Shown: positions 32,312 to 43,209 of the stretch, one piece after another
Numbering within the stretch: the stretch's first letter is position 1
Layout: every line of letters begins with the position of its first letter
Origin: Crataegus laevigata
Taxonomy: Eukaryota; Streptophyta; Magnoliopsida; Rosales; Rosaceae
Reading direction: 5' to 3'
Assembly: GCA_963580275.1 (NCBI GenBank)
Contig: OY756945.1
Coordinates: forward strand, 17,327,501 to 17,391,500
Length of the DNA stretch: 64,000 nt
The notes under the pieces: model-generated
The model's input: the letters and a program-made list of their open reading frames with translations, nothing else
Database searches by the model: none
What the model was told of the DNA's origin: nothing
Translations under genes and position numbers: made by a program

Positions 32312-32689
32312 GAACGAGGGGAGTTATACTTGTGAATTCTTTGTCCTTTTACCTTTTTCTATTTCTTTTATTTTTTTTGTTTAATTTATTAATGAGTTGG
32401 TCAAGCTTGAACACCCAATGCTTTATTATTATGAACTTTTAACAAAATTCTTCTGATATTGTTTATTTTTAATAAAAAATTACATTTTACATTTTTTTAG
32501 TACTATTTACTATACATTTAAAAATGACTTTTTATTAAAATAGAAGTTTTTTTTGAATTTTTCGTTAGCTTTTCTTCATTATTATTATTTCTTTCTTTTT
32601 TTTAATGCATTCAGGTAGCAAAAAATAATGGAACTTTAGATTTGAATGAAACTTTTTTTAATGATGTTTGGAATAAAATAATACACAGG
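32312..32689. other. intergenic, AT-rich, no gene seen
   Basis: Low-complexity AT-rich sequence; 32440-32570 vaguely resembles the MITE at 15205 but is too degraded to call. Confidence 0.4.
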
Positions 32690-32694
32690 TATTT

Positions 32695-35218
32695 TGTCAC
32701 ATCCCAGCCCGGGCGCAGCCACTTACCGAGCCCGCTCCACCACCGTAACACGATATTGTCCGCTTTGGGCCCCAAAACTAAGGAAATTGTATAAATGGAC
32801 CAATACCTTAGTTCAATTTACAAATGTATTGCTCGTGAGTTCCCAGAAACAAAACCGTGAGGGCGTGGTCGGGGCCCAATGACACACCCCGATCCGGAAA
32901 CCGAGGCGTGCCGGCCGTCACGTGTGAGTGACGTAGCCGTGTGCGTCAGCGGAAGCAAATTTGACATGAAGTGCAGCAGTGAAAGTTAAGTTTATAATAT
33001 ACATATGATACAGAGCCGTTCCTAGGTGCAGTCAAGTTTAAACAAACATTACAACTACGAAAGAAATCCTACATAAGTGGTGGTCTGTCAGAACTGCCTT
33101 GGTGCCTCGCTAGCGTCCACGACGTCGCTACCTAGTACCTGGAGGGGCGCAAAACATCAAAGGTGAGTGGGCAAAAACAAAGTTTTCCAAAACCATTTCA
33201 TAATTCCATCAATAACCCCTCGCTGTAAATCAGTATAATTTTCCCAGAAAATAGTACGTATATAAACTTATATACGAAAACATCGTCTACATATCAAAAC
33301 TCATCATCAAGCTCAAGATTAGGCCATGTCAATATATCAATTCCGAAAATCATTATCATCAGGCAAGTAATATAAAACTAGGGTGTCCCTAGTGTCCTAT
33401 CAGCCGGAGTCACCTCTAATGACCTGTACGGCTGAATCTATAGCTGATTAAACATACTCAATCATATCAATCATCATTATCACTATCATCATCCTGCACA
33501 CGAGTCGGAACCACCTATTGTGGTCTGTACGACAGGCTAGGTGTATAATATTACGCCCTGTGCTACGATCACGTGAAGGCTGTGCGACGAATCGAGGGTC
33601 ACCAACGAGTCGGAACCACCTATTGTGGTCTGTACGACAGGCTAGGCACCTATCTTGGATCCAAGTTGAGCGTACGGTGCGTGAGGTGAACGATCACGTG
33701 AAGGCTAGGCCCTACTCTGGCGGAGCACAACACCCGAGGTGCAGGTGATTAGCTAAATCACAATCTATCATCATTTCAAGCACTACCACAGTACTTACCT
33801 GACTTACTTGGCCGTCCTCGGCGTCAGCGCACAACATATGCAATCATAATCATATTTATATACTATAGTAGGCATACGACATGGCATTCTAATTATCAAA
33901 TCCAATCAATTCGTAAATCAATCAATGTACGTTTCTGGGAAAAACGTCATGCATATATATATACTGAAAACAAAGCCCACTCACTGGTATGTCGACGGGT
34001 CGTATCCCCCGAGCCTAGCGTGACTGCGCCCGTCCGCTGGATACGTCTCACCTATACGTGAATTAATCGCAAAACCGTCATTAACAGCACATAAACGGAC
34101 CACGTAAATAATTTTTCATACGAAGGTCAATTTTGGTATTTGAATATACCAACGCGACCTACACGACGTCACGACCGTCGTGATATTTTTAGAATAATTT
34201 TAGGACCTTGCACGCGCCCCCACGCGCCGGGAATAGCACGGACAGACGCGCCCCCACGCGCTGTCACGTGCTGTGCACGCGCTGTTAACCCTAACAGCAA
34301 AGGAATATTCCGTTAACTTCTAACGGCGTCACTTAACGGCGTTAGTTAACGGCGTCGGAATATTCCGTCAACTTTGACGGAATATTCCGTCACCCCCTAC
34401 CTCAGGTCGCCGGCCGGACTGGTTTTTCCGGCGACCGTCGCCGGCGCCGGCGACCGATTCCGGCCAAACTTCAAACTAGCCTATCTCGTTCGTTTTTCAT
34501 CCTTTTTCACTCGTTTTTCTTCCTACATGCTCTAAATTCAATGTAGAACATGTTTATAAGCTCAAATACCTTGAAAAATGGCTGGAAATTCCTCGGGGAA
34601 ACCTTCCAATTTCGGCCAAACTGAGACTCCGTGATTCCAACGTCCAAACTTTGTCACCGAGGTACTCCGAGCTTCGTGGGACAATTCTAAGATGATTGGT
34701 GATCTTAGTTTTGTCTAAAACGTCCTGAAATCAAAGTGCATGAACAGTACCTTAGAATCTAAGCTACGGTTTCGAGTTATTTTCAAGGGTTTCCAATCTA
34801 AAACTAGTATCAATGAATTCATCAAGGTCCCACGAGTTCAAAAAGACTTACCTTAAGTCTTGGTTGATGTCGAATCGAGTTGTGTGTGTGTGTTCCGTAG
34901 GGAGAAGTCGAGAGTGTTTGAGAGTTTGAGAGAGGGAGAGATAAGGAAGAAGAAACATAAAAGGTGAAATGAAAACGTGGGTGTGTGCATGTACAGCACA
35001 CGTGTCACTTCATCAGCCAAAATCTTTGGGCTTAATATTCCGGACACCCAAAGCCCATTTTCGTGTCCGAAACGTATCCGTTCGCGCGAGGTCAAGGGCA
35101 ATTTCGTCATTGCACATCGAACGAATGGAAAATTAGGGACGGGACCCAAAGCGGACAATATCGTGCTACGGTGGTGGAGCGGACTCGAGAGGTGGCTGCG
35201 CCCGGGCCGGGATGTACA
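32695..35218. mobile_element. foldback of inverted Cassandra LTR ends
   Basis: The left arm (32695-32772) reads as one end of the Cassandra LTR (TGTCACATCCCAGCCCGGGC). After a ~58 bp AT-rich spacer the same LTR end returns inverted and longer (32831-32879, then 35145-35218). The right arm is split by the element at 32880-35144. Flanks are TATTT and TATTC, possibly a 5 bp duplication. The arms stop just before the 5S-like part. Confidence 0.75.
32880..35144 (-). mobile_element. probable solo LTR of a gypsy-type family
   Basis: A 2265 bp insertion flanked by a perfect CCCAA (32875-32879, 35145-35149). Read on the minus strand it ends CGGGGTGTGTCA; the start (TCCCGTCCC) lacks a clear TG. The minus strand then shows a pyrimidine-rich leader and a splice-donor-like AAGGTAAGTC (about 34850). 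A related LTR end begins at 62336. It contains a direct repeat of ~43 bp (33502-33545, 33606-33650) and GGAATATTCC palindromes at 34305-34392. No protein domain is present. Confidence 0.6.
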
Positions 35219-35223
35219 TATTC

Positions 35224-35835
35224 TATTCTATGCAATTTAACGAAAATAAATAAAATAAAGAGAAGAGTGTCTCGAAAATTAATTTGTTTCTATCCCTCAC
35301 TCCGTCACTGTCGCATTTGGGTGTAGATGTTTTTGGTTGGATAGATTTCAGTCCAACACAACCATTCTACTCGTCTATGCGATTGTCTCAAATCTCAATT
35401 TTCTTATAGTATCCGTGTTTCTTCCACTTTAGACTAGCGTTTTACGACGGTGTCTTGCTCAATACGGTTGACGGTGGTACTATGATGTTAAAGAATAGGC
35501 TTTGAAGATCTATGTGAATCTAAAGACTGGTGAGTTTTAACAAGTTTAGCTTTCATATAAACTCAAGTTTAATTTGTTGTGCGTTTTGAAGTCTTTCTAT
35601 GAGAGTTTTTGGTTTCCTTTCGGTACGCTGCCATTTTATGTCGTTAGAGGTGATCAATCAAATTGTATTGGTTGTTTGAGTAAGTGGAGTTTCAGTGGTT
35701 GACCCAAAGTTTTTTCTTATTCTATCGATTGATTTGCGTGTATCATGTTTGCTCTTTTTTGCTATTGTATGCTTAAGCATTGTTTGATCACTAAGATTTT
35801 AAGCATTTTGACAACAAAAATAGTCTAATTGAAAC
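35224..35835. other. intergenic, no gene seen
   Basis: No ORF with recognisable features and no clear repeat in this stretch. Confidence 0.4.
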
Positions 35836-36435
35836 TGTGATACCCCATCCTAAATTTGGCATATTTCTATATTATTGAACGTATGAAATTGCCAAATTGC
35901 CCTTGAGGCATGATTGACTTTTGTTGACTGTCTTGTCGTAATGCTTGTGACTGAATTTCGTAGTTTATTCTTATAGTACTTGTCACCACAAATGTGTGGG
36001 CGCGAACGAATTCGAATTTGAAGTTATATCGAAGATTTTACATTACAAAACGTCGAACGTTTTTCGGATATTTTGTGTTTCGTCTTTAGAGACCTTAATG
36101 TGTGAGCCACTGGGGCCCACATTGGATTTTGTCCCCCAATCCTCTCCCTTTCCCCTGTGACCGTCTCTTCCCTCTTCCCTCTATTATTTTCTAAAAGTAT
36201 CTATTTTTCTCTTTCTATAATCTCTCTAAAACTAGCCATCCCGAGGGCACCACACACAACAACAACAACAATAACAAAAAACAAAAATGACAGCACCCCC
36301 CACCACCCAACAACCTTAGTAGTGAACCCAGAAACGAACAAGAACCACCCCAAAACCCCTCCTCCTTCACTGTACTGTGAACTCACTATTCACTGAAGCT
36401 CTCTTTCGAGTTTGCACATTCTTCGACGAAGGTAA
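35836..36435 (+). mobile_element. 5' part of gypsy-type LTR, split by a later insertion
   Basis: Starts TGTGATACCCCATCC and has the same architecture as the solo LTR at 32880 read in its own sense: AAATTGCCCTTGA near the start, a pyrimidine-rich leader, then a donor-like GAAGGTAAG. The large element at 36436 inserted at this GGTAA. The sequence resumes at 62150 (GCCACGAACCTCGTCC), apparently to about 62235. Confidence 0.5.
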
Positions 36436-38153
36436 TGATGCGTTGTAAACAACACTCAAATTAAACCCTCTTGTTGACAATTGTAGTATAGATGTAAGTA
36501 GGGATTGTTCTAGGTTGGGGATTAGGAAGGATTGCTAATCTACTCTAAACTGATTTAAAAACACTAAATAAGACTCAAAAACACAAAACTAGGCAAAAGA
36601 CACTTAACTAAACTCTAATAACTCAAAATACACTAGAATGACTCAAAACAACTCAAAACAACCAAATTGACTCAAACTAGACAATAGAGACTGATTTGGA
36701 CAAAAATAGACTCAAGGAACTAACTAAACACAAATTAGGACAGATTCTAACTAAATTGACATTACTTAATGATGGGGGGTTTGGTTTGCACGAAAATTGA
36801 AACTAAAACTAAACAAACTTGCAGAATTAAACAAAGACATAAAACTAAGGTGAATGGATGGGTGATGGACTAGCTAGAGGTTTCTTCTCCACACATGACA
36901 TATATGCAACGTAAATCAATTTTCAGTTGTTCTTTCAATAAACCATGAATCTCAACACCCCAGATTAACTGTGAACAACACTTTTTTAATCTTCAAGTTC
37001 TCCTTAAGTTATTGAATTGGATGGGAAAGCGTATACAACAATTCAAAACATTCTCTAAAAGTCCCCTACGTGAACAGCACAATAGGGATACAATCAAAGA
37101 TCATTAAGCTTTGTGAAAACTATAAGCATTGACAAGGCATTCGTAACTATGAACAGCATGATACTGCTACCAAGAATTCACCTAACGCGATTGTGACTAG
37201 CAACCTCCACTACTTGTGAATATAAGTTCATAACGATTAGGTGAAACTCCCTTATATTCTAGCATCAAATTCATCTATGCAAACTAAGTATGCATCCTTA
37301 ATCGACATACAAGAATAAGTTATCAATCAAGCAGTTAAGCAAATTGAATTCACAACTCATGAAATCACAACTGAAGGTAATCAATTCATATTACAAATAT
37401 GTCATGTCTTTGAATTAACCTCTAGCCAAAACGAATTTAGTTCCACATATTTGCAATTAAACAACTATAATTGAATTTAAACAGGATAAACAAAAGTAGA
37501 AGACACCTAGAACGCTCCAACAATCCAACGTCTTGAATGGTTAGCACAGCTCCAAGTCCTCCTCCTTTCTTGCAAACATGCGGCACCAAGGTGGGTATGG
37601 TGTTTGGATGGTCTAGGGGATGTGGCAGAGATTGGATAGGTTGAGAGAGTATGGAAGGGTGGTAGGGGATGGATAGGAAAAGAGGTAGATGAAAATGGAT
37701 GGAGGAAGAAGGAAACTTGCGGCAGAAATTGTGTTGTTTATGGAATGTGTTGTATATGTGAATTGGTGTCTTTGGCCTTGATCGAGAAGCCTATTTATAG
37801 GCTTTGAGAATGAATCACTACCATCTATTTTCTTGGTGAGAATGAATCACCACCATCCATTTTTGTTGGTGAGAATGAATCACTACCATATATTTTGTTG
37901 GTGAGAATGAGTCACTACCATCCATTTTGTTGGTGAGAATGAATCACAACCATCCATTTTTATGCTCCCCATGCATGCAATCCATTTCACCCAAAAATAG
38001 CTCCAAATTGCACCAAAATGCACTTCTTTGCTAACTTTGTTATTTAGAACCTACAAACACACGAAAATAGCTTAAAACATTCTAATAAGATGAAACTAAT
38101 TAAGTAAATGCAAGGAAACAAACTAATAAAGTCACATAAATATGTTCCTATCA
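36436..38153 (-). repeat. outer element 3' LTR
   Basis: 1718 bp, minus-strand ends TGATAGGAAC...GCATCA. It contains five ~32 bp minisatellite units (GAGAATGAATCACTACCATC type, 37807-37965), against three in the other LTR. Confidence 0.88.
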
Positions 38154-38375
38154 AACTCCCCCACACTTAGCTTTCGCTAGTCCTCTAGCAAAACAAAGAA
38201 ACAAAAGGAAACAAAACACAATCTAAACCTTCCAACGTTACCTCATGGATTTCCAATGCACATGTTAAAAATCATTACTTGCACAGATTTTGGTCATCAA
38301 TATCCTTAAGCATACACTTAACCACAATCACCATTTACTAGTTCTCTTTTAATCGATTAAAACATCATTTTGAAT
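38154..38375 (-). other. outer element 3' end with PPT
   Basis: The minus-strand PPT (AAGCTAAGTGTGGGGGAGTT) borders the 3' LTR. The remainder is non-coding 3' region. Confidence 0.7.
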
Positions 38376-38380
38376 GTAAT

Positions 38381-38903
38381 TGTTGGGTTTGTTTTTCCAG
38401 CCCATGTTAAGTTGTCCTAAGTCTATTGGGAATTAATAGCCTTAGAGGATTAAGATGTTTTTCCCAATTGGAGTTGTTTTCCCAGTTGGAGTTGTTTACC
38501 CAATTGGAGTTGGTTTCTCAATTGGAGAAGGATTCTTAACTAGATTCCAATTAGGATTAGTAATCCTTATTGAAGAAGACCTTTATTATGTCTATATAAA
38601 GGGGCTATTGTACTAGGTTTGAATTAGAGGAGCAAAACAATAAGTGTGTGAGAGAAAAGAAAAGAGAGTATTTCTTGTTCTTGTTCTTTCAGGTTTTTCG
38701 TCAAGTCCTAGCTCTAGAGATTTGGCAAGATTATTGGTTGTACTCATTATTGATATAGTGAAAGATTGTTGTTGCTGTCCCGTGGACGTAGGCACATATT
38801 GCCGAACCACGTAAATTGTTGGTGTTATTTATCTTGGTTATTTGTTTCTCGATTTCCGGAGTTTGTTCTTGTTTTCCCATTCTTAAACGCGATATTCTCA
38901 ACA
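38381..38903 (+). mobile_element. Copia solo LTR
   Basis: A 523 bp LTR, TGTTGGGTTT...TTCTCAACA, flanked by a perfect GTAAT duplication (38376-38380, 38904-38908). It has a TATA box (TCTATATAAAGG, near 38591) and the CCGTGGACGTAGGCA...AACCACGTAAAT block typical of plant Copia LTRs. Upstream of the TATA are four ~20 bp copies of CCCAATTGGAGTTG. It was reduced to a solo LTR by recombination inside the outer element. Confidence 0.85.
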
Positions 38904-38908
38904 GTAAT

Positions 38909-39450
38909 AACATGCCTTAGAGAATTCCCTCAATTCCTTACTAGATATGCACTCATTTTTCACTTAGATTTTTAAACTACACTCCCTACACTAGGTATAT
39001 GTGAGAAGATTGATGTACACATGAAAACTAAAACTCACATATGTTTAATAAAGAAAGCACTTTTCTGGAGTTATCAGTGAATATATGAATATGATCTCAT
39101 GAAAGGAATGCTACTACTTAGATGCAAGAACTAGTGACACCATATGCTCATACCAATCCCAAACTCCACATATTGAACACATAACACTCAAGATAGAAGT
39201 GTAAGGGTTGTAACGGGGCTAAAGGTGTTTGGTTAACAAAGAACGGATATGGAAAACAAAGGTTCTTAAAGACATAGTGAGCAAAGCAATGAAATCAACT
39301 TAGAATTCACTTTTGAATGCAAACTCAAATTTTGAACAAAAAAGGGAGAAGTCACACATTTTAGAGCCAGATTTGATGATTTGGACCCTTCCTTCAACAA
39401 TCAATACTTTCAAACTCATTCTTTCTTCTTTTCTTTTCTGTTTTTCTTTT
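38909..39450 (-). other. outer element internal, non-coding
   Basis: 3' non-coding internal sequence of the outer element, read on the minus strand, up to the insertion of the tandem element. No ORF with features. Confidence 0.55.
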
Positions 39451-39455
39451 CATAT

Positions 39456-41476
39456 TGATCGGATCATATTTATACATATTTTTATATCAAATTCACTCGT
39501 CTTTTCTTAGTTAGTTCGTTATACTTTGAGCTAATTTTGTTATTTTTATGTTTTTATAAGATTTATCTAGTTAAGAAAAATATATATATATATATATATA
39601 TTATATTTATATTTATATGTTTATTTATATTTATATATATTTTTATATATATTAATATAATTTGTTGTGTTTTGATGGCAGTGTGTTTTGATGGCAGTGC
39701 TTTCGGTGGAGCACTAAGAAAACAGAAGGCATCCAAGGATACCGAGAAATGATGAAAGGTGAGCTGCCATTCTTTTGCAGCCAATAAAAAAATCACGAGC
39801 TGGGTAGAAGGAGAAAAAGGCGCGCTGCCTTGGCAGCGACCCAAGCGGCGACAGAGAAGAAACACACGGAGCTGCTTCATTGGCTCCTCGGAGCAAGGGG
39901 GAGATAAACTGCCTCGGTGGGCAGCTGTGAAGAGAAAAAGAAAAAAAAAAAAAAAGAGGGGATAAGGGCTCGGATCAGAGAAATAAAATCTGGGAGATTT
40001 GGAGCTGCCCAAGGCAGCTTGCGGCTTGGCGGTGGGAAGAAATCAAACAAAGGCGAAGGCAGCCTTGAAAACAGGAAGTCGCAGGAAATAAAAGGGGGAG
40101 TCTTCGCTGCTTGGCAGCTTGGGATAAGCGAGGAAAAAGAGGCACAGGCGCAGGGCAGCTTCCAAGTAGCTCGGCAAGGCAGTGTATGCAGTGCACCGAG
40201 GGACGGAAATCAAGCCTCGGGGAGAGAAGGGCTGCTCTGGGCAGCGAATCAGACACACGGCATCAAAGCTGCAGTTTGGCAGCAATACCACGGGACAGAG
40301 AACATACAGAAACAGTGCACAGTGACAATTGCACAGACCCTTGATCCCCATTTCGGTTTAATCCTCCAAACTCATATTTTAATTTCTGTTTTTAATTTAT
40401 AATAATGTGTAATTAATTTATGTTGGCTAGAGGTTAATTCGAAACCATGATTATATTTGTAATTTGAATTGGTAATTTCAGTTGTGATTTCTGAGTTGTG
40501 ATTTAATTTGCTTAACTGCTTGATTGATAACTTATTTGTGTATGTTAATTAAGGATGCATACTTAATTTACACGCATGAATTTGATGCTAGAATATAAGT
40601 GAATTTCACCTAATCGTTATGAACTTATATTCATGAGTAGTGAAGGTTGTTGTCCACAATCGCGTTAAGTAAATTCTTGGCAGGAGTATCATGCTTTTCA
40701 TAGTTACAAATGCCTTGTCAGTATTTATAGTTTTCACAAAGTTTAATGATCTTTGATTGTATCTCTATTGTGCTTTTCACGTAGGGGACTTTTAGAGAAT
40801 GTGTTGAATTGTTGTATGCTGTTCATCCAATTCAATAACTTAAGGAAAACTTGAAGATTAAAAAAGTGCTGTTCACGGTTAATCTGGAGTATTGAAATTT
40901 ACAATTTATTGAAAGAACAACTGAAAATCAATTTAGGTTGCTTATGTGTCATGTGTGGAGAAAAACCCTCTAGCCAATCCGTCGTCTATCTGTTCACTTT
41001 TAATTTTATGTTTTTGTCAATTTGTAATTTAGTTAAGTTTAATTTACGTTTCATCCAAACCAAACCCCCCCCCCCATTATTATATTATATTATTTAGTTA
41101 ATTTTTATTACTTTTAATCTTTTAATTTAAATTCCGTCTAATTAATTTCCTAGTTTTTATTTTAAATTGTTTTTATTATTTTGAGTCATTTTTAGTGTGT
41201 TTCAAGTTTTTAGCTTAGTTTGTATTTTCTAGAGTCTTGAGTTGTTTTGAGTCTTTTGATTTGTTTTAGTTTATTTGTTAGTTTTATTTTGAGTTATTTT
41301 AGTTAAGTGTTTTGATTTTAATTTAGTGTTTTAAACTTTGTTTTTACGTTTTTTAAATTATTTTAGAGGTTTTAGCAAGCCCTCCTAATCCCCGGCCTAG
41401 AACGATACCCTACTTATACCTATACTACAATTGTCAAAAAGAGGGTTAAATTTGTGTCGAGTTAATTCTCGCATCA
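39456..41476 (+). repeat. tandem element LTR 1
   Basis: 2021 bp, TGATCGGATC...CGCATCA. It has a (TA)n run near 39580, a ~540 bp zone dense in GCAGC/GCTGC hairpins (39750-40280) and a poly-C run near 41070. ORFs inside, such as 39917-40402, have no known domain and look incidental. Confidence 0.93.
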
Positions 41477-41500
41477 AATTTTGGCGCCGTTGCCGGGGAT
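41477..41500 (+). promoter_or_regulatory. primer binding site, internal 1
   Basis: AATTTTGGCGCCGTTGCCGG directly follows the LTR, the tRNA-Asp type PBS typical of Athila/Tat. The second copy begins at 48784. Confidence 0.8.
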
Positions 41501-41655
41501 TAGTAACTTTGCTAATCCCTTTATTTTTTTTGTTTGTGTTTAATTTTTGTTTGTTTGTTTGTTTGTGTTTTTGTTTGTTTTTGTGTTTGTGTATTTTACT
41601 TTTGATATTTGATTTAGTTCTCTTTCTTTGATTTTAGGTACTAGAGAAGTAAGTC

Positions 41656-42786
41656 ATGGATTTTGCTAGCATTCACGCTCAATTGGCAAATCTTACTGCT
41701 CAATTGACTCATAATGCCGAACGGACCTCAATGCCAAATGTCCCGACATTTGATGTGCCTTATGGGCAAGGATATCAAACTCATCAGTATCCTCAATTTT
41801 CTGCATATGAAGATGATTGGGGATATCAAGGTCACAACCAATCAAGGGGCAACATGTTTTCCAACGCTTGCAATTCGGATTGGAGAGGTTATTCAGATCA
41901 GATGTGGGATGAACCTCAGCAGTTTCAACAAAGTGGATATTGGCAGCAAGAAGCGTTCTATTCAAGACCTATGCAGCCACCACAACCTCCCCCACAACAA
42001 TTCCAATCGAATTCAAGTATGCCCGTAAATTATAATGAAATTCTTGAAGGACTAATCTCTTTGACGCAGGGTTCACAAAAAGAAGAACAATTGCCGTCAT
42101 CGGATGAGTTCTATCAATGGCCATGTCAACCGTCACAGCCACCACAACAATCAGCCCAATTCAATTCAGGTACATCTGTGGATAATGATAATATTATTCA
42201 ATTACTCATCTCTTTGAACCAGGAAGTAGAAAATCAAACCAAGGAGATGGGAGAATTGAATAATCAAATGGGGCAGATTGTGGAAATCAAGGCACAGATT
42301 CAAGAGCAACGTGAACTCTCCAACTCACCTATTGAAAATTCAAAGGAAGATTGTGAAGTTAATGAAGCCATCACTTCGGAAGGTGATATGGAGGATGAAG
42401 CTGTTCCAGAACCTTGTGCACCAAGAAAGATGGTTGAAGATATCGAAGTGGCTGGGGCATATCAAGAATACATCCAAGCGGTTGTGCATGAGGCAACAAA
42501 GGCCCATGAAATTGAGATTGATGACACGGCACAGGCCACAACCATCATCGTCAATCTGGCCAAGTGCAAAGTCCCCGAAACGTTCAAGGGAGTAGTTTTT
42601 GTTATTGAGTTTGTTTCGGAAAAATATAATAAGCCATTTTCTCCAATTCCAATTTTATTTTTATTTTATACTAACATATTTCTAATTTTAATGATTCAGG
42701 CACCCACTCGAGAATTTAAACCACTGCCGAATCATTTCAAGTATCACCTCCCATTGAAAGATAAATTCCATGCTTTGGAGCCGTAG
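41656..42786 (+). CDS. gag-like protein of pol-less element, copy 1
   Basis: A 376-residue open frame. It begins MDFASIHAQLANLTAQLTHN and is rich in Gln/Pro/Tyr (residues ~20-180), with a helical acidic middle (~190-260, QEVENQTKEMGELNNQMGQI). There is no CCHC knuckle. The C-terminal stretch REFKPLPNHFKYHLPL matches the linker that normally precedes RT in Ty3/gypsy pol, so it is a remnant left by deletion of pol. A segment before it (about 42590-42700) could be an intron, with CAG before GCACCC. The outer element carries a diverged version with extra gag/protease linker sequence. The function is unproven; particle assembly with a partner's pol is inference. Confidence 0.75.
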   Translation: MDFASIHAQLANLTAQLTHNAERTSMPNVPTFDVPYGQGYQTHQYPQFSAYEDDWGYQGHNQSRGNMFSNACNSDWRGYSDQMWDEPQQFQQSGYWQQEAFYSRPMQPPQPPPQQFQSNSSMPVNYNEILEGLISLTQGSQKEEQLPSSDEFYQWPCQPSQPPQQSAQFNSGTSVDNDNIIQLLISLNQEVENQTKEMGELNNQMGQIVEIKAQIQEQRELSNSPIENSKEDCEVNEAITSEGDMEDEAVPEPCAPRKMVEDIEVAGAYQEYIQAVVHEATKAHEIEIDDTAQATTIIVNLAKCKVPETFKGVVFVIEFVSEKYNKPFSPIPILFLFYTNIFLILMIQAPTREFKPLPNHFKYHLPLKDKFHALEP

Positions 42787-42836
42787 GGAGGTTAAAGGAA
42801 AGATTCGTCCGGCTAAAGACGTTAAACCAAGCGCTT

Positions 42837-42854
42837 CTTGGGAGGCAACCCAAG
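42837..42854 (+). other. conserved hairpin motif
   Basis: CTTGGG-AGGCAA-CCCAAG, a 6 bp stem and 6 nt loop right after the gag-like ORF. It is preceded by CTAAAGACGTTAAACCAAGC, and repeats at 50144-50161 and on the minus strand at 58866-58883. Confidence 0.7.
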
Positions 42855-43209
42855 CAACCAGATTTGCATTTCTTAACCCTACTCTTTATTACCTTTATTT
42901 TGAAATTTTTGTTTTGTTTAGTTAGTTGTGTTATTTGGTTGATTTTTGTTTAGTTTGTGTTTAAATAAATTAAGGGCCTTGTTTATTTTTAGTGCGGATA
43001 AATAAAGTCTTTTTACATTAATTTACATATTTTGATTTACATATTTTATATTGCTTAAAATAAACTTTAAAAAAAAAAAAATTTAAAATTAAAATTTACA
43101 TTAATTTACATATTTTGATTTACATTTATTTTATTTTGCTTAAAATAAACTTAAAAATAAAAATAAAAAAAAATTTACAATAATACGAAAAACTAATAGC
43201 AATCATTGG
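42855..43209 (+). other. AT-rich non-coding spacer
   Basis: A T-rich then A-rich spacer between the gag-like ORF and the antisense ORF, with short repeats (TTTACATTAATTTACAT). No gene. Confidence 0.55.

Noticed and set aside
33500..33730. CRISPR-like or satellite array from the repeated GAGTCGGAACCACC unit
   Set aside because: Only two units, inside an LTR, in a plant genome.
39917..40402. 161-codon ORF in the LTR, repeated at 47225 and 54554
   Set aside because: Identity among the three copies reflects recent LTR duplication. Composition follows the GCAGC-rich hairpin zone and no domain is seen.
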